A stretch of DNA of 64,000 bases from Haloarcula amylolytica JCM 13557 (GTDB lineage: Archaea > Halobacteriota > Halobacteria > Halobacteriales > Haloarculaceae). Both the position numbers and the translations under genes were made by a program. Location of the stretch: assembly GCF_000336615.1 (NCBI RefSeq), contig NZ_AOLW01000035.1, positions 280,670-344,669 of the forward strand, read 5' to 3'. Position 1 is the first letter of the stretch. Each line of letters starts with the position of its first letter. The notes beneath the pieces were generated by a model. That model was not told the DNA's origin. It saw only the letters and a program-made list of their open reading frames with translations, and did no database searches. Below are positions 46,692 through 56,019 of this stretch, piece by piece.

Positions 46692-47954
46692 TCACAGTGC
46701 GCCGTTTTGGGCCTTCCGTGCGACGTTGTCGACGGGGTAGCCCGCGTCGCGTATCGCCGTAATGATGGTCTGTGCATGCTCGGCACCGCTCGTCTCGACG
46801 TTAAAGACGAGGTACGCCTCCCCGATTTCGAGGTTCTCGACGGACCGCTCGTGGCGAACGTCGTGGATGTTAGCTCCCTGCCGGGCGATGACCCCCGAGA
46901 TCTCCTCCATCACACCCGGCTGGTCGTCGATGCGAACCCGAAGCTGAAGGAGCTGCTGGCGCTCCGTGAGCGCGTGGATGAGGACCTCACGCATTTGTGT
47001 CATATCGAGGTTCCCGCCACAGAGCAGCGGCATCACCGTTTCGCCCGACACGTCGAGTCCGTCGCTCAGTACAGCGGCCACGGAGGCGGCCCCGGCACCT
47101 TCTACGACCTGTTTGGCCCGTTCCATCAACAGGAGAATCGCCTGTGCGATGTCGGTGTCCGAAACAGTCACGACCTCGTCGACGTTCGCCTCGATGATGT
47201 CGAGCGTCGTCTCCGAGATGCCGCCGGTGGCGATGCCGTCGGCGATTGTGTCGACCTCGTCGAGCACGACCGGAATCCCCTTGTCGAGGCTCTCGTGCAC
47301 CGTCTCCGCGCCAGTCGCCTGGACACCGACGACGCGCGTCTCCGGCGAGAGGTGTTTGATTGCCGTCGAGACGCCGCTGATGAGCCCACCGCCCCCGATA
47401 GGGACGACAACTGTGTCGACGTCCGGGCAGTCATGGTACATTTCGGTACCGAGGGTCCCCTGGCCAGCGATTATGTCAAGGTCGTCGTAGGCGTGAACGA
47501 ACTCGGCGTCGGTCTCCTCGACGACGGCTTTGGCGTGAGACATCGTCTCCTGAAAGTCGTTACCCACCAGTTCGACGCTCCCGCCGTAGTCTCTCGTGGC
47601 GTCGATCTTGGCCTGTGGCGCGTTCTCCGGCATGAAAACCGTCGACTCCGCGCCGCATTTGGTCGCGGCGAGGGCGACGCCCTGTGCGTGATTGCCGGCG
47701 CTGGCGGCGACGAACGACTCCACGCCATCGGCGACGTCCTGTGAGATCTTGTTGAACGCGCCTCTTGTCTTGAACGAGCCTGTCCACTGGAGGTGTTCCA
47801 TCTTCAGGTGGACCTCGGCGTCGACGAATTCACTGAGAGACGTACTCCGTTCGACTGGCGTCTGCTTGACGACTGTGTCGTCGTCCAGTCGTTCGCGGGC
47901 TCGTTCGATGTCCGCGTATGTGACGGGCAGGGTGTCCGATTCGGTTTGTGTCAT
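46692..47954 (-). CDS. ilvA: Threonine/serine ammonia-lyase (threonine dehydratase)
   Basis: A 420-residue PLP enzyme with one C-terminal ACT domain. The Schiff-base lysine is Lys62 in WTGSFKTRGAFNKIS; the phosphate-binding GGGGLISG lies near 184-191. The last 75 residues (LRVRIDDQPGVMEEISGVI onward) are the ACT domain. One ACT domain and this length fit the catabolic or IlvA/TdcB short type. It deaminates threonine to 2-oxobutanoate and serine to pyruvate. In a one-carbon island it could drain serine made from glycine plus methylene-THF, but isoleucine synthesis is equally possible. Confidence 0.92.
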   Translation of the reverse strand: MTQTESDTLPVTYADIERARERLDDDTVVKQTPVERSTSLSEFVDAEVHLKMEHLQWTGSFKTRGAFNKISQDVADGVESFVAASAGNHAQGVALAATKCGAESTVFMPENAPQAKIDATRDYGGSVELVGNDFQETMSHAKAVVEETDAEFVHAYDDLDIIAGQGTLGTEMYHDCPDVDTVVVPIGGGGLISGVSTAIKHLSPETRVVGVQATGAETVHESLDKGIPVVLDEVDTIADGIATGGISETTLDIIEANVDEVVTVSDTDIAQAILLLMERAKQVVEGAGAASVAAVLSDGLDVSGETVMPLLCGGNLDMTQMREVLIHALTERQQLLQLRVRIDDQPGVMEEISGVIARQGANIHDVRHERSVENLEIGEAYLVFNVETSGAEHAQTIITAIRDAGYPVDNVARKAQNGAL

Positions 47955-48010
47955 GTGTTCGTATCGTCCCGGGCCTTATGTCAAAGTTGGTGGGTCAGTG
48001 CGCTGTCCTG

Positions 48011-50563
48011 TCATTTGATGATGCGCTCTCGGGTTGGGTCGAACAGCGGCTCGTTGCACACCGTCGCTACGTAGGTCTCGCCCTCACACTGGATCTGGAC
48101 CGATGTGCCGGCTTCGGCGTATTCGATCGGAACGTACGTGTACGCGATGGATTCGTCGAGACTGTAACCGTAGTTTCCGGCCTGCACGTAGCCGATTGCC
48201 TCGCCGTCTTTCATCACTGGCCGCCCACTCAGCATGATATCTGTCGAGTCGTCGAGCGTGAGCGGTGTGATTTTGCTGTCAATTCCCTCGCTGCGGGCCG
48301 TCTCCAGTGCCTCCTTGCCGATGAAGTCTGTATCCATGTCGACAGCGAAGGGGAGTCCAGCTTCGAAGGGGTTCGAGTCCGTGTCGATATCCGTCCCCCA
48401 GAGGCGGTAGCCTTTCTCTAACCGCATTGAACTGAGTGCGCCGCCGCCCATCGGTCGGAGGCCGAGGTCCTCTCCGGCGTCCTGCAGCGTCTCCCAGAGC
48501 CGCTGGCCGTACTCCGTCGGGGCCCACAGCTCCCAGCCGAGTTCACCCACGTACGAGACCCGGAGGGCAATGACCGGCACCTCGCCCACGTACATCTGCT
48601 TGGCCCGGAAGTACGGGAAGCCACCGTTGGTCACGTCCGCGTCGGTACACCGCTGGAGGAGGAGCCGCGCGTTCGGCCCCCAGAGGCCGATTGTGGATTT
48701 CGCGCCTTCCTCGACGTGGACTGATACCCTCTCGGGCGCTTCGTCTTCCAGATGGCCGCCGTGGATGCCGGGGGAGTTCCCGCCACCGGTCGTCACCATG
48801 AACTCCTCGTCGTCGAGTTTGACGACGGTTATGTCCGCGAGAATGCCGCCGCCCTCGTTCAACAGCAGCGAGTAGCGGACCTGGCCGACGTCGAGGTCCA
48901 TGTCGTTGCTACAGACCCGCTGGAGGAACGCCTGGCTCCCTTCGCCTTCGACCATGATCGAACTGAACGTCGTCATGTCGAACATCGACACCTTGTCGCG
49001 GGTGTGGAGATGCTCGGCGGCCTCGATCTTCGAGCGGTTGATGCCCTGCCAGCCGTCCTGGTCTGGAATCCGGTCCTCGTACTTCTCGACCAAGTCGGCG
49101 TTGGACTCGTACCACTGTGGCGTCTCCCAGCCGCCGCTCTGGTAGAACTCCGCGCCGAGTTCTTTTTGCTGGTGGTAGAACGGACTCGTCCGGAGCCCCC
49201 GGTGGTCGTCGGGCTGCCACCGCGGCTCGACGATGCTGTACACCTGCTCGTACCGCTTGGCCCCGCGGTCAACGAAGTAGTCCTTCTCGCCCGCGTGCGG
49301 TTCGAACCGTCGGACGTGGATGCCGCCGGTGTCGACCGGGCCGGACGGCAACCGCGGAACGCCGTTCTCCATCCACTCGGCGAGGATGCGGCCGTAGCCC
49401 CCGGAGTGGGTCCACCAGATAGCCAGCCCTGTCCAAAGGCCGTCGACCTGGGCCGTCTCGCCGACGGCCGGCATCCCGTCGGGCGTAAAGACGAAGATAC
49501 CGTTCTCAGTGGCCTCGTATTCCACGTCCTGCGTCGCCGGTAGCAGTTCGTCAAAGGCCTGCTTCGCGGACTTGTCCCGGCCGCGGTGAGTCGGCGTCTC
49601 CCAGTGCTCCTTCGTGAACCCTCTCACTGACGCCTGATGCTCCTCGGAGTTCTTCCCCATCGCCTCGGGATCGACTGAGAGCGTCTCGTGGTTGTACGAC
49701 CCCATCCCGAGCGCGTCGCCGTGAGTCCGGAAGTACAGCGAGTGGTCCTGGTCGCGGCCGACCGGCTGGTGTGGCCCTTCGCTCATGTACTCCGCGATAG
49801 AGCGGTCCCCAGGGACCTCTAGTCCGGTCGTGTTGTCGCCCACCGAGGTCTCAGCGTCGGCGAGTTCGTCCATCGGTTCAGTGACGACGTACTGGTGTTC
49901 GACCGGCGCGATTGGCAGGTCCAGCCCGGCCAGTTGGCCGGTCTGGTAACCCCAGTTGTTCGTCGCAATGACCGCGCGCTCGCAGTCAATGCGGCCCTGG
50001 TCGGTTTCGATGGCGTTGATTTCGCCCCCCGAAACGTCCATGTCCGTGACCTCCGTGTTCCCGTAGAACGACGCCGAAGAGTGTTCCATATACCACTGGA
50101 GCGCGCCGATTCCGTCGACGCGCCCGTCAGTCGGTGAGTAGTAGCCACCGAGGATTTCGTCTTCGTGGACCATCGGAAGGTGCTCGGTGACTTCCTCGGG
50201 CGAGAGCAACTGCGGTTCCGGCAGCCCGTAGGCAGTCGCCCACTCGACGCGCCGACGGAGGAAGTCCATCCGCTCCTCGCTCCGGGCTACTTCGATGCCA
50301 CCGACCTCGTCGTAGACGCCGGCATCGGAGAGGAGCCGACTGGTGTAGTAGGCTGTCTTCGTCTGTATCTTGGACGGCGACGTCTGGAACATAATCCCAG
50401 GGGCGTGTACCGACGAGCCGCCAGTGACCGGGAGCGGACCCTGATCGATAACCGTGACATCCTCCGCGCCGAGTTCCGTCAGGTGATACGCGACGCTACA
50501 CCCGACGGCCCCGGCACCGATAACGACTGTATCCGCCCGAGACGGGGGAGTCTCTGTGCTCAT
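48011..50563 (-). CDS. Dimethylglycine/sarcosine dehydrogenase-like protein (DAO-GcvT fusion), paralogue B
   Basis: An 850-residue fusion with the same order of modules as paralogue A. The FAD motif GAGAVG is at 16-21 and GGSSVHAPGI at 48-57 gives His53, the probable covalent FAD site. The GcvT part includes STIGLWGPNARLLLQRC near 625, YVGELGWELWAP near 673 and MRLEKGYRLWGTDI near 711. The DAO oxidises an N-methyl amine and the GcvT part would trap the carbon on THF. A TATA box about 36 bases upstream gives a short leader. It is the second of two tandem genes; paralogue C lies upstream, 217 bases away. The HAPGIMFQT stretch after the His is shared with C and differs from A, so the substrate may differ. 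Confidence 0.88.
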   Translation of the reverse strand: MSTETPPSRADTVVIGAGAVGCSVAYHLTELGAEDVTVIDQGPLPVTGGSSVHAPGIMFQTSPSKIQTKTAYYTSRLLSDAGVYDEVGGIEVARSEERMDFLRRRVEWATAYGLPEPQLLSPEEVTEHLPMVHEDEILGGYYSPTDGRVDGIGALQWYMEHSSASFYGNTEVTDMDVSGGEINAIETDQGRIDCERAVIATNNWGYQTGQLAGLDLPIAPVEHQYVVTEPMDELADAETSVGDNTTGLEVPGDRSIAEYMSEGPHQPVGRDQDHSLYFRTHGDALGMGSYNHETLSVDPEAMGKNSEEHQASVRGFTKEHWETPTHRGRDKSAKQAFDELLPATQDVEYEATENGIFVFTPDGMPAVGETAQVDGLWTGLAIWWTHSGGYGRILAEWMENGVPRLPSGPVDTGGIHVRRFEPHAGEKDYFVDRGAKRYEQVYSIVEPRWQPDDHRGLRTSPFYHQQKELGAEFYQSGGWETPQWYESNADLVEKYEDRIPDQDGWQGINRSKIEAAEHLHTRDKVSMFDMTTFSSIMVEGEGSQAFLQRVCSNDMDLDVGQVRYSLLLNEGGGILADITVVKLDDEEFMVTTGGGNSPGIHGGHLEDEAPERVSVHVEEGAKSTIGLWGPNARLLLQRCTDADVTNGGFPYFRAKQMYVGEVPVIALRVSYVGELGWELWAPTEYGQRLWETLQDAGEDLGLRPMGGGALSSMRLEKGYRLWGTDIDTDSNPFEAGLPFAVDMDTDFIGKEALETARSEGIDSKITPLTLDDSTDIMLSGRPVMKDGEAIGYVQAGNYGYSLDESIAYTYVPIEYAEAGTSVQIQCEGETYVATVCNEPLFDPTRERIIK

Positions 50564-50594
50564 GTATCTCGTTTGGGACTGTTTCTGTCATAAT

Positions 50595-50603
50595 CTTAAA
50601 TAC
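50595..50603 (-). promoter_or_regulatory. TATA box of paralogue B
   Basis: On the reverse strand the sequence reads GTATTTAAG, about 36 bases before ATG 50563. It shows that paralogue B has its own promoter despite being downstream of paralogue C. Confidence 0.5.
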
Positions 50604-50780
50604 ACCGGTGACCGGAACCGCTCTGAGAAGGAAGCGCCAGTTAGAGCGCCCAGAGATCGGTATTTCGTCCGGTACCAGAAAATCTGCTATCCGTCGGTCG
50701 GCGGGAAGGAATGACGGTTCGGGACTGAACCACAGCGTGTTACAATCCCGATAGAACCGGCGATGGGTCCCGGACCGCTC

Positions 50781-53351
50781 TCAGACCAGCGGTTCCTCGC
50801 GGACAGTCGCGTCGTACCGCTCGCCCTCGTAGAGGATTTCGACGCTGGTACCGGGTTCAGCGTACTCGGGTGGCAGGTACGTGTAGGCGACACAAGCGCC
50901 TTCGGTGTAGCCGTACTCGGCGCTGTGGAGGTAACCGATAGTCTCGTCGCCGTCGAGGACTGGCTTGTTGTCGAGCACGACGGCGTCCTCGTCGTCGAGG
51001 GTCAGACAGGCGACCTTGTGGTCGATGTTGTCGCCGTCGGCGGCCGCCGCGACCGCTTCCTTGCCGATGAAGTCGGTTTCGAGGTCGACGGCCCAACCCA
51101 GGCCGGCCTCGTACGGGTTGTGCTCCGTGTGGAGGTCCTTCCCCCAGAGGCGGAAGCCTTTCTCGATTCGTAGCGAATTCAGCGCACCGTTGCCGTACGG
51201 TCGGATGCCGTACTCCTCGCCGGCCTCCATGATGTGCTCCCAGAGGCGTTCGCCGTACTCCGAGGGCGTGTAGAACTCCCAGCCGAGTTCGCCCGCGTAC
51301 GAGACGCGAAGTGCAGTCACGGGAACGTTCTTGACGAAGAACTGCTGGCTCGTGAAGAACGGGAAGGCGTCGTCGGAGAGGTCGACGTCGGTGACCTTCG
51401 ACAGGACCTTCCGGGCGTTCGGGCCGGTACAGACCATCGCCACCAGGCTGGAGGTCACGTCGTTGACGACCACGTCGTCGGGGGACTGCTCGCGCACCCA
51501 CGCGACGTGGTTGTTCCCGACTTCGCGACCCGTCGTCAACAGGAGGTAACGGTCCTCGTCGCTTCGCGTGACCGTGATGTCCGCCCGGACGCCGCCGCCC
51601 TCGTTGCACATCAGCGTGTACTTCACGTCGCCCACGTCGATGTCCATGTCGTTCGTACAGAGGTACTGGACGAACTCGCCGGCGTCGCTCCCGATGACCT
51701 CCATCTTGTTGAAGGATGTCATGTCGTGGAGCCCGACGTTCTCCCGAACGTTCAGCGCCTCAGCGCCTTCGATGGGGGACCAGTATTTCGCTTCCCAGCC
51801 CTCGCGGTCGGGGATCTGGTCACCGTACTCCGCCAGCAGGTCGGCGTTGGAATCGAACCAGTGTGGTTCCTCCCAACCGGCCTCGGCCCACAGTTCGGCG
51901 TCGTACTTCTTGTGGGTGTGGTACATCGGGGTCCGGCGGATGTCCCGCTGCTTGTCGGTCCAGACCCACTTGGGGTGCATGATGTTGTAGACGATGCGGT
52001 ACTCCTCGCCGCCGATGTCCCGGGCAAAGTCCCAGCTCCCCTCGTGCTCGTCGAAGCGGTTCACGTCGCAATGGGCGAGGTCAATCGGGCCGTCAGGGAG
52101 CTGTGGAACGCCGTGTTCCATCCACTCGGCGAGCGCCTTACCGGCACCGCCGGCGTGCGTGACCCAGATGGCCGCCGCCGTCCAGAGGCCGTCGTACTCC
52201 TGAACGGGACCCATCACGGGGAGTCCGTTCGGCGACTCCGCGAACATCCCGTTGTACTTGTGTTCGAGTTCCTTGCCGGCCGTCGCCGGGAGGAGTTCGT
52301 CGCTGGCCTGGCGGGGGGCCTTGTCCGGTCGGTCCGGATGGGTCGCATTGTCCATGTGGTAGTCGGTGAACTCGTGGACTGACCCCTGTTCGCCGTCGGG
52401 GTCGTTGCCACCGAGGTCCTGTGGATCGGGCACGATTGGCTCGTGGTTGTACGAGCCGATGCCGTAGGAATCCCCGTGGTTCCGGTAGTACATCGCGTTG
52501 TCTTGGTCGCGGAGAATCGGCCGGTCCGGACCGACGAGGAGCCGCTTTGCCTTCTCCCCGGAGACGTTCTCGTAGTTCTCGAACAGCGGGTGGTCGGTGA
52601 TGTCCACTGCACTGTCGGCCAGTTCGTCGAGGGATTCCGTCATCGTGTACTGGTGCTCGACTGGCGTCACCGGCAGGTGCACGTCGAGCTTCTCGCCGAG
52701 TTGGCGGGCCCAGATGTTGGTCGCGACGACGACCTCGTTACACTCGATAGTGCCGTTCTCCGTGACGACGGCCTGTACCGAGCCGTTCTCGGTCTCGACG
52801 TCCTCGGTGCGCGTGTGCGGCACGAACTTCGCGCCTCTGTCCATCGCTTCACGAGCCAGCGCGTCACACGCGACGACGCCCGAGACTTGCCCGTCAGTCG
52901 GGGAGTAGTAGCCGCCCTTGATCTGGTCGGCATCGACCAGCGGGAGGTGCTCGGTGACTTCTTCGGGCGAGAGCAACTGCGGGTCTTCGATGCCCCAGGC
53001 CTTCGCGTACTCGACGCGGCGCTGGAGGAAGTCCATGCGCTCCTCGCTGCGCGCGACTTCGATGCCGCCTGTTTCGTTGTATGCCTGCTGCCCGTCGGCC
53101 CCTTCGAGGTCCGAATACAGCCGCCGGCTGTAGTCCGCAAACTGGCTCAGGACCTTCGGTTCCGCGGTCTGAAACATGATTCCGGGGGCGTGCGTCGACG
53201 ATCCACCCGTGGTCGGCATCGGCCCCTGGTCGACCACGACCACATCTTCTCGGCCGAGCGCTGTCAGCTGGTAGGCGATGTTGCAGCCGACGATTCCAGC
53301 ACCGATGATGACGGTGTCGGCCTGGGTCGGCAGGCTATCGGTAGGCTCCAT
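50781..53351 (-). CDS. Dimethylglycine/sarcosine dehydrogenase-like protein (DAO-GcvT fusion), paralogue C
   Basis: An 856-residue fusion. FAD motif GAGIVG at 17-22; GGSSTHAPGI at 49-58 with His54 as the probable covalent FAD site. The DAO end has NGLPVMGPVQEYDGLWTAAAIWVTHAGG near 374-401. The GcvT part has LVAMVCTGPNARKVLSKV near 634, YAGELGWEFYTP near 683 and LRIEKGFRLWGKDL near 721. It is closest to paralogue B by eye and encoded next to it in the same direction. Enzymes of this type act on dimethylglycine, sarcosine or related N-methyl compounds. A TATA-like CTATATT lies about 33 bases before the ATG. Confidence 0.88.
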   Translation of the reverse strand: MEPTDSLPTQADTVIIGAGIVGCNIAYQLTALGREDVVVVDQGPMPTTGGSSTHAPGIMFQTAEPKVLSQFADYSRRLYSDLEGADGQQAYNETGGIEVARSEERMDFLQRRVEYAKAWGIEDPQLLSPEEVTEHLPLVDADQIKGGYYSPTDGQVSGVVACDALAREAMDRGAKFVPHTRTEDVETENGSVQAVVTENGTIECNEVVVATNIWARQLGEKLDVHLPVTPVEHQYTMTESLDELADSAVDITDHPLFENYENVSGEKAKRLLVGPDRPILRDQDNAMYYRNHGDSYGIGSYNHEPIVPDPQDLGGNDPDGEQGSVHEFTDYHMDNATHPDRPDKAPRQASDELLPATAGKELEHKYNGMFAESPNGLPVMGPVQEYDGLWTAAAIWVTHAGGAGKALAEWMEHGVPQLPDGPIDLAHCDVNRFDEHEGSWDFARDIGGEEYRIVYNIMHPKWVWTDKQRDIRRTPMYHTHKKYDAELWAEAGWEEPHWFDSNADLLAEYGDQIPDREGWEAKYWSPIEGAEALNVRENVGLHDMTSFNKMEVIGSDAGEFVQYLCTNDMDIDVGDVKYTLMCNEGGGVRADITVTRSDEDRYLLLTTGREVGNNHVAWVREQSPDDVVVNDVTSSLVAMVCTGPNARKVLSKVTDVDLSDDAFPFFTSQQFFVKNVPVTALRVSYAGELGWEFYTPSEYGERLWEHIMEAGEEYGIRPYGNGALNSLRIEKGFRLWGKDLHTEHNPYEAGLGWAVDLETDFIGKEAVAAAADGDNIDHKVACLTLDDEDAVVLDNKPVLDGDETIGYLHSAEYGYTEGACVAYTYLPPEYAEPGTSVEILYEGERYDATVREEPLV

Positions 53352-53719
53352 AACTCTGAGTAGAACGTGCTATGGCGTGGCAATATAGTTACCGCCTGGT
53401 CCACCTCCTTTGCAAACTGACATTGTATCATCACGTAGTGTTTCAGAATAACAGGAGTACCATTGTTAATAGATTTGGGTCCCCTGTGGTGATTGTCGCT
53501 TCCGGGCAGAAACTCCGACCAGTGTCCAACAAGCTAATGTACTGTCAAGTTATATGTTAACAGCCCTCTGTGATTTTTATGATACGGGGTTTTCACACCG
53601 GCGACAGCCGCTCTACCGGTCAATGGTTCTGTTCCGAAGGAGTATCACAGCACCGCTCCGTGTGGCCCAGCGATGCTCCTACTCCCAGCGCTTTTGCCTG
53701 CGCGCCGCCGGGCATCGAT
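53352..53719. other. Divergent region between paralogue C and the aspartoacylase-like gene
   Basis: 368 bases; the forward frame from 53570 is an upstream extension of the next gene without coding character before ATG 53720. Beyond the reverse promoter near 53382-53388 nothing else is visible. Confidence 0.4.
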
Positions 53720-54676
53720 ATGGACTACACCGCCGTCACGCACACGACGACTGACCGACGGCTCGGGAGACTCCCATCGGGACGAGACGTGTCCGTGACT
53801 GTCCACCGGTACGTCGGCGGCCCCGGACCGACAGTGTATATCCAGGCGGCGCAACACGGCATCGAACTCAACGGCCCGGCCGCGTTACGGCGACTGCACG
53901 ACCGCCTGACCGACGCGGCTATCGCCGGGACAGTACTTGTCATCCCGGTCGTGAACCAGCTCGCGTTCGATCACCGGTCGTACATGACCCCCGGCGAGTA
54001 CGACGTGATGAATCCGAATCTGAACCGCGTGTGGCCGGGAGACGACTCGGGAAGCCTCCAAGAACAGTTCGCCGCTCGCCTGTGGGAACTCGTGAGAGAC
54101 GCCGACGCAGCGGTCGATCTCCACACTGGCACGGCAGACATGTTAGAACACGTCAGGTGCCAAGCGGGCGATCCGGCCGCCGAACGACTCGCCGAGGCGT
54201 TTGGCACTTCCTACAGACTCATCGACGAAGCCGAGGAGGCCGGCGACGACGGCTCGGGCGGGACGTTCCGCGCTGCGGCTGCGGCAGCCGGAATTCCGGT
54301 TATCACGGCGGAGCTATCGAACAGTCGCCGGATAGCACAGGACGCGGTTGCGGCTGGTGTCGACGGGATACAGAATCTCCTGCGCGAGCGGGCAGTCCTC
54401 CCGGCGGACCCGGAGCCCCGGGCCGAGCAGACGGTACTCCGAAACGATTCGGGGCCGGTCACCGCGTCGGAATCGGGACTGTTCGAATGTCGGCCGGACA
54501 TCGCCGTCGGTGACGCTGTCAACGCCGGGGAGCGACTGGGGGCTGTCTACGAACCCTCCTCGTTCGAGCAACAACAGGTCGTCTCAGCGACAGAACGAGG
54601 AGTGATATTCTCGCTTGCCAGGGAGTCTGTCGTCGTGAAAGGAGAGCGTCTCGCAGGCATCGCGACACCGCGATAA
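53720..54676 (+). CDS. Succinylglutamate desuccinylase / aspartoacylase family hydrolase
   Basis: A 318-residue zinc hydrolase. The zinc ligands are His46 and Glu49 in QAAQHGIELNGP and His135 in AVDLHTGTAD; PNLNRVWPGD near 99-108 carries the substrate-carboxylate Arg of the family. A C-terminal beta domain follows. The family cleaves N-acyl amino acids and related amides. ATG 53720 gives the normal start. Near methylamine-type genes it could release an amine or amino acid from an N-acyl compound, for example an ectoine-type or N-acyl osmolyte, but this is a guess. Confidence 0.87.
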   Translation: MDYTAVTHTTTDRRLGRLPSGRDVSVTVHRYVGGPGPTVYIQAAQHGIELNGPAALRRLHDRLTDAAIAGTVLVIPVVNQLAFDHRSYMTPGEYDVMNPNLNRVWPGDDSGSLQEQFAARLWELVRDADAAVDLHTGTADMLEHVRCQAGDPAAERLAEAFGTSYRLIDEAEEAGDDGSGGTFRAAAAAAGIPVITAELSNSRRIAQDAVAAGVDGIQNLLRERAVLPADPEPRAEQTVLRNDSGPVTASESGLFECRPDIAVGDAVNAGERLGAVYEPSSFEQQQVVSATERGVIFSLARESVVVKGERLAGIATPR

Positions 54677-54750
54677 CCGAGACGTATCCGAGGAGCCGCC
54701 CGCGGGAACTGTTTCAGACGTGTGTTGCTAGCCGTAGTTTTGGGGAAGTT

Positions 54751-54766
54751 TATAAATGGGTTCGGT
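54751..54766 (+). promoter_or_regulatory. Promoter core TATAAATGGGTTCGGT of the regulator gene
   Basis: A TATA box fused to GGGTTCGGT. A near copy (14 of 16 bases) is at 56020-56035. Both are exactly 64 bases before the ATG of the following gene. A transcript starting about 25 bases after the TATA would have a leader of about 35-40 bases. Confidence 0.65.
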
Positions 54767-54814
54767 ATTCCACACCTATCTCTACACCATAACGTGTCAT
54801 AGTCACTCAATGAC

Positions 54815-56005
54815 ATGGGACTTCACACCGCTTTCACGGCGCTCGCGGAGGTCATCGATGCGTACGAATCCCGCGGTCGGTCCATCGAGACCGTCGAAGC
54901 ATCGCCGGCCGACACCGGTGATGCAGTCCTCGATGTAACGGTGGCGATGCCGATCTCGCTGCGTTCCGGCGGCGGCGCTGACAAGGGTCTCACGCCGGAG
55001 ACGGCGAATCTAACCGACAGTGGTGACCTCGAAGTCACGTTCTCACCGTCGGCCACTGAACTTCCGTCGACCGCTGGGATCTCACTGTCGATAGGTGATG
55101 CCTCGGCGACGGTTACTGACGACGGCTTGCTCCTGACGGTAGAGCTGACAATCGATACCACAGTAGCGCAAGACGAGGCAGCCAGCGTCGACTGTGGGCC
55201 TGACCAGGCTAGCCCTGGCGACGCGGGGACAGTCGGCACAGCGAGTGCGGCTGGCACTGACGGTGGTACCTCACTCGCTGATTCTGCTATCTCGGATTCA
55301 GAAGCTGTCAGTGAGGGAGACGACGGTTCACGGGAAAGCCCACAGTCGGACGGCGCGGCTACAGCGGCACCTCAGTCTGGTGGCGAGAACGACTCTGAAT
55401 CCGGCCCGTTCGCCGCCGTCCGCGACGACTCCGTGCCACCGTACGAGGACACCGACTACCTGCAAGCACTGTACGACGAGTGTGACAACTTCAGAGAGAT
55501 CGCCGAGCAGATACAGATGGACGTCTCCTCCGAGACGGTCCGACGCTACATGATAGAAGCGGACATCCACGTCCCGAACACGTACAATACCTCCAGCGAC
55601 GACGAAGAAGAAGCGGCCAAATCAGGGCAGTCTGACAACGCCGCGAGTCAGGGTGAAGTCGATGCCGGGGACGAACAGGTCAGTGTGGCCGACCCCGTTT
55701 CGGCCGAGTCAGTTGGTTCCGAGAGTTCGGTCGGGGAACTTCCAGACGAGCAACTGGTCACTGACGGGATCGGACTCCCAGCCGATGTCCAACTGCGTGA
55801 CGTCGCGAACGCGGTCGTCGATTCGGACACGGTGTACGAGGTCCAGCGATGCCTGAGTCTCGACCGTGGCCAGACCCGGGATCTGCTGGAGGAACTCAAT
55901 CTGCTAGATCTCGTCCTGTGCCGGCTCGCAGACGAACCGGACCACGCTGTCTCCTACGGGACTGTGGCCAGTCGGATCCGGCAGTGTGCGCCTCATAGCG
56001 CGTGA
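54815..56005 (+). CDS. Candidate DNA-binding regulator with internal HTH
   Basis: A 396-residue protein with three parts. Residues 1-125 form a beta-rich domain (AFTALAEVIDAYESRGRSIETVEAS, then repeats of short strands). An acidic, Ser/Asp/Glu-rich linker of about 80 residues follows. Next is a compact helical domain near 215-260 (DYLQALYDECDNFREIAEQIQMDVSSETVRRYMIEADI) that fits a helix-turn-helix: FREIAEQI, turn, SSETVRRYM. A second acidic linker leads to a C-terminal helical domain near 325-395 (LRDVANAVVDSDTVYEVQRCLSLDRGQTRDLLEELNL), possibly another HTH. I know the type as an uncharacterised haloarchaeal protein. It shares a promoter core with the next gene, so it may control or be controlled with it. 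Confidence 0.65.
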   Translation: MGLHTAFTALAEVIDAYESRGRSIETVEASPADTGDAVLDVTVAMPISLRSGGGADKGLTPETANLTDSGDLEVTFSPSATELPSTAGISLSIGDASATVTDDGLLLTVELTIDTTVAQDEAASVDCGPDQASPGDAGTVGTASAAGTDGGTSLADSAISDSEAVSEGDDGSRESPQSDGAATAAPQSGGENDSESGPFAAVRDDSVPPYEDTDYLQALYDECDNFREIAEQIQMDVSSETVRRYMIEADIHVPNTYNTSSDDEEEAAKSGQSDNAASQGEVDAGDEQVSVADPVSAESVGSESSVGELPDEQLVTDGIGLPADVQLRDVANAVVDSDTVYEVQRCLSLDRGQTRDLLEELNLLDLVLCRLADEPDHAVSYGTVASRIRQCAPHSA

Positions 56006-56019
56006 CAGAAGCGATCTCT

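Noticed and set aside
46470..47744. 424-codon forward frame across the UspA and dehydratase genes
   Set aside because: Antisense shadow of two firmly assigned reverse-strand genes; no family motif and poor composition.
51234..52382. 382-codon forward frame across paralogue C
   Set aside because: Antisense shadow; the reverse strand carries the GcvT and DAO motifs.
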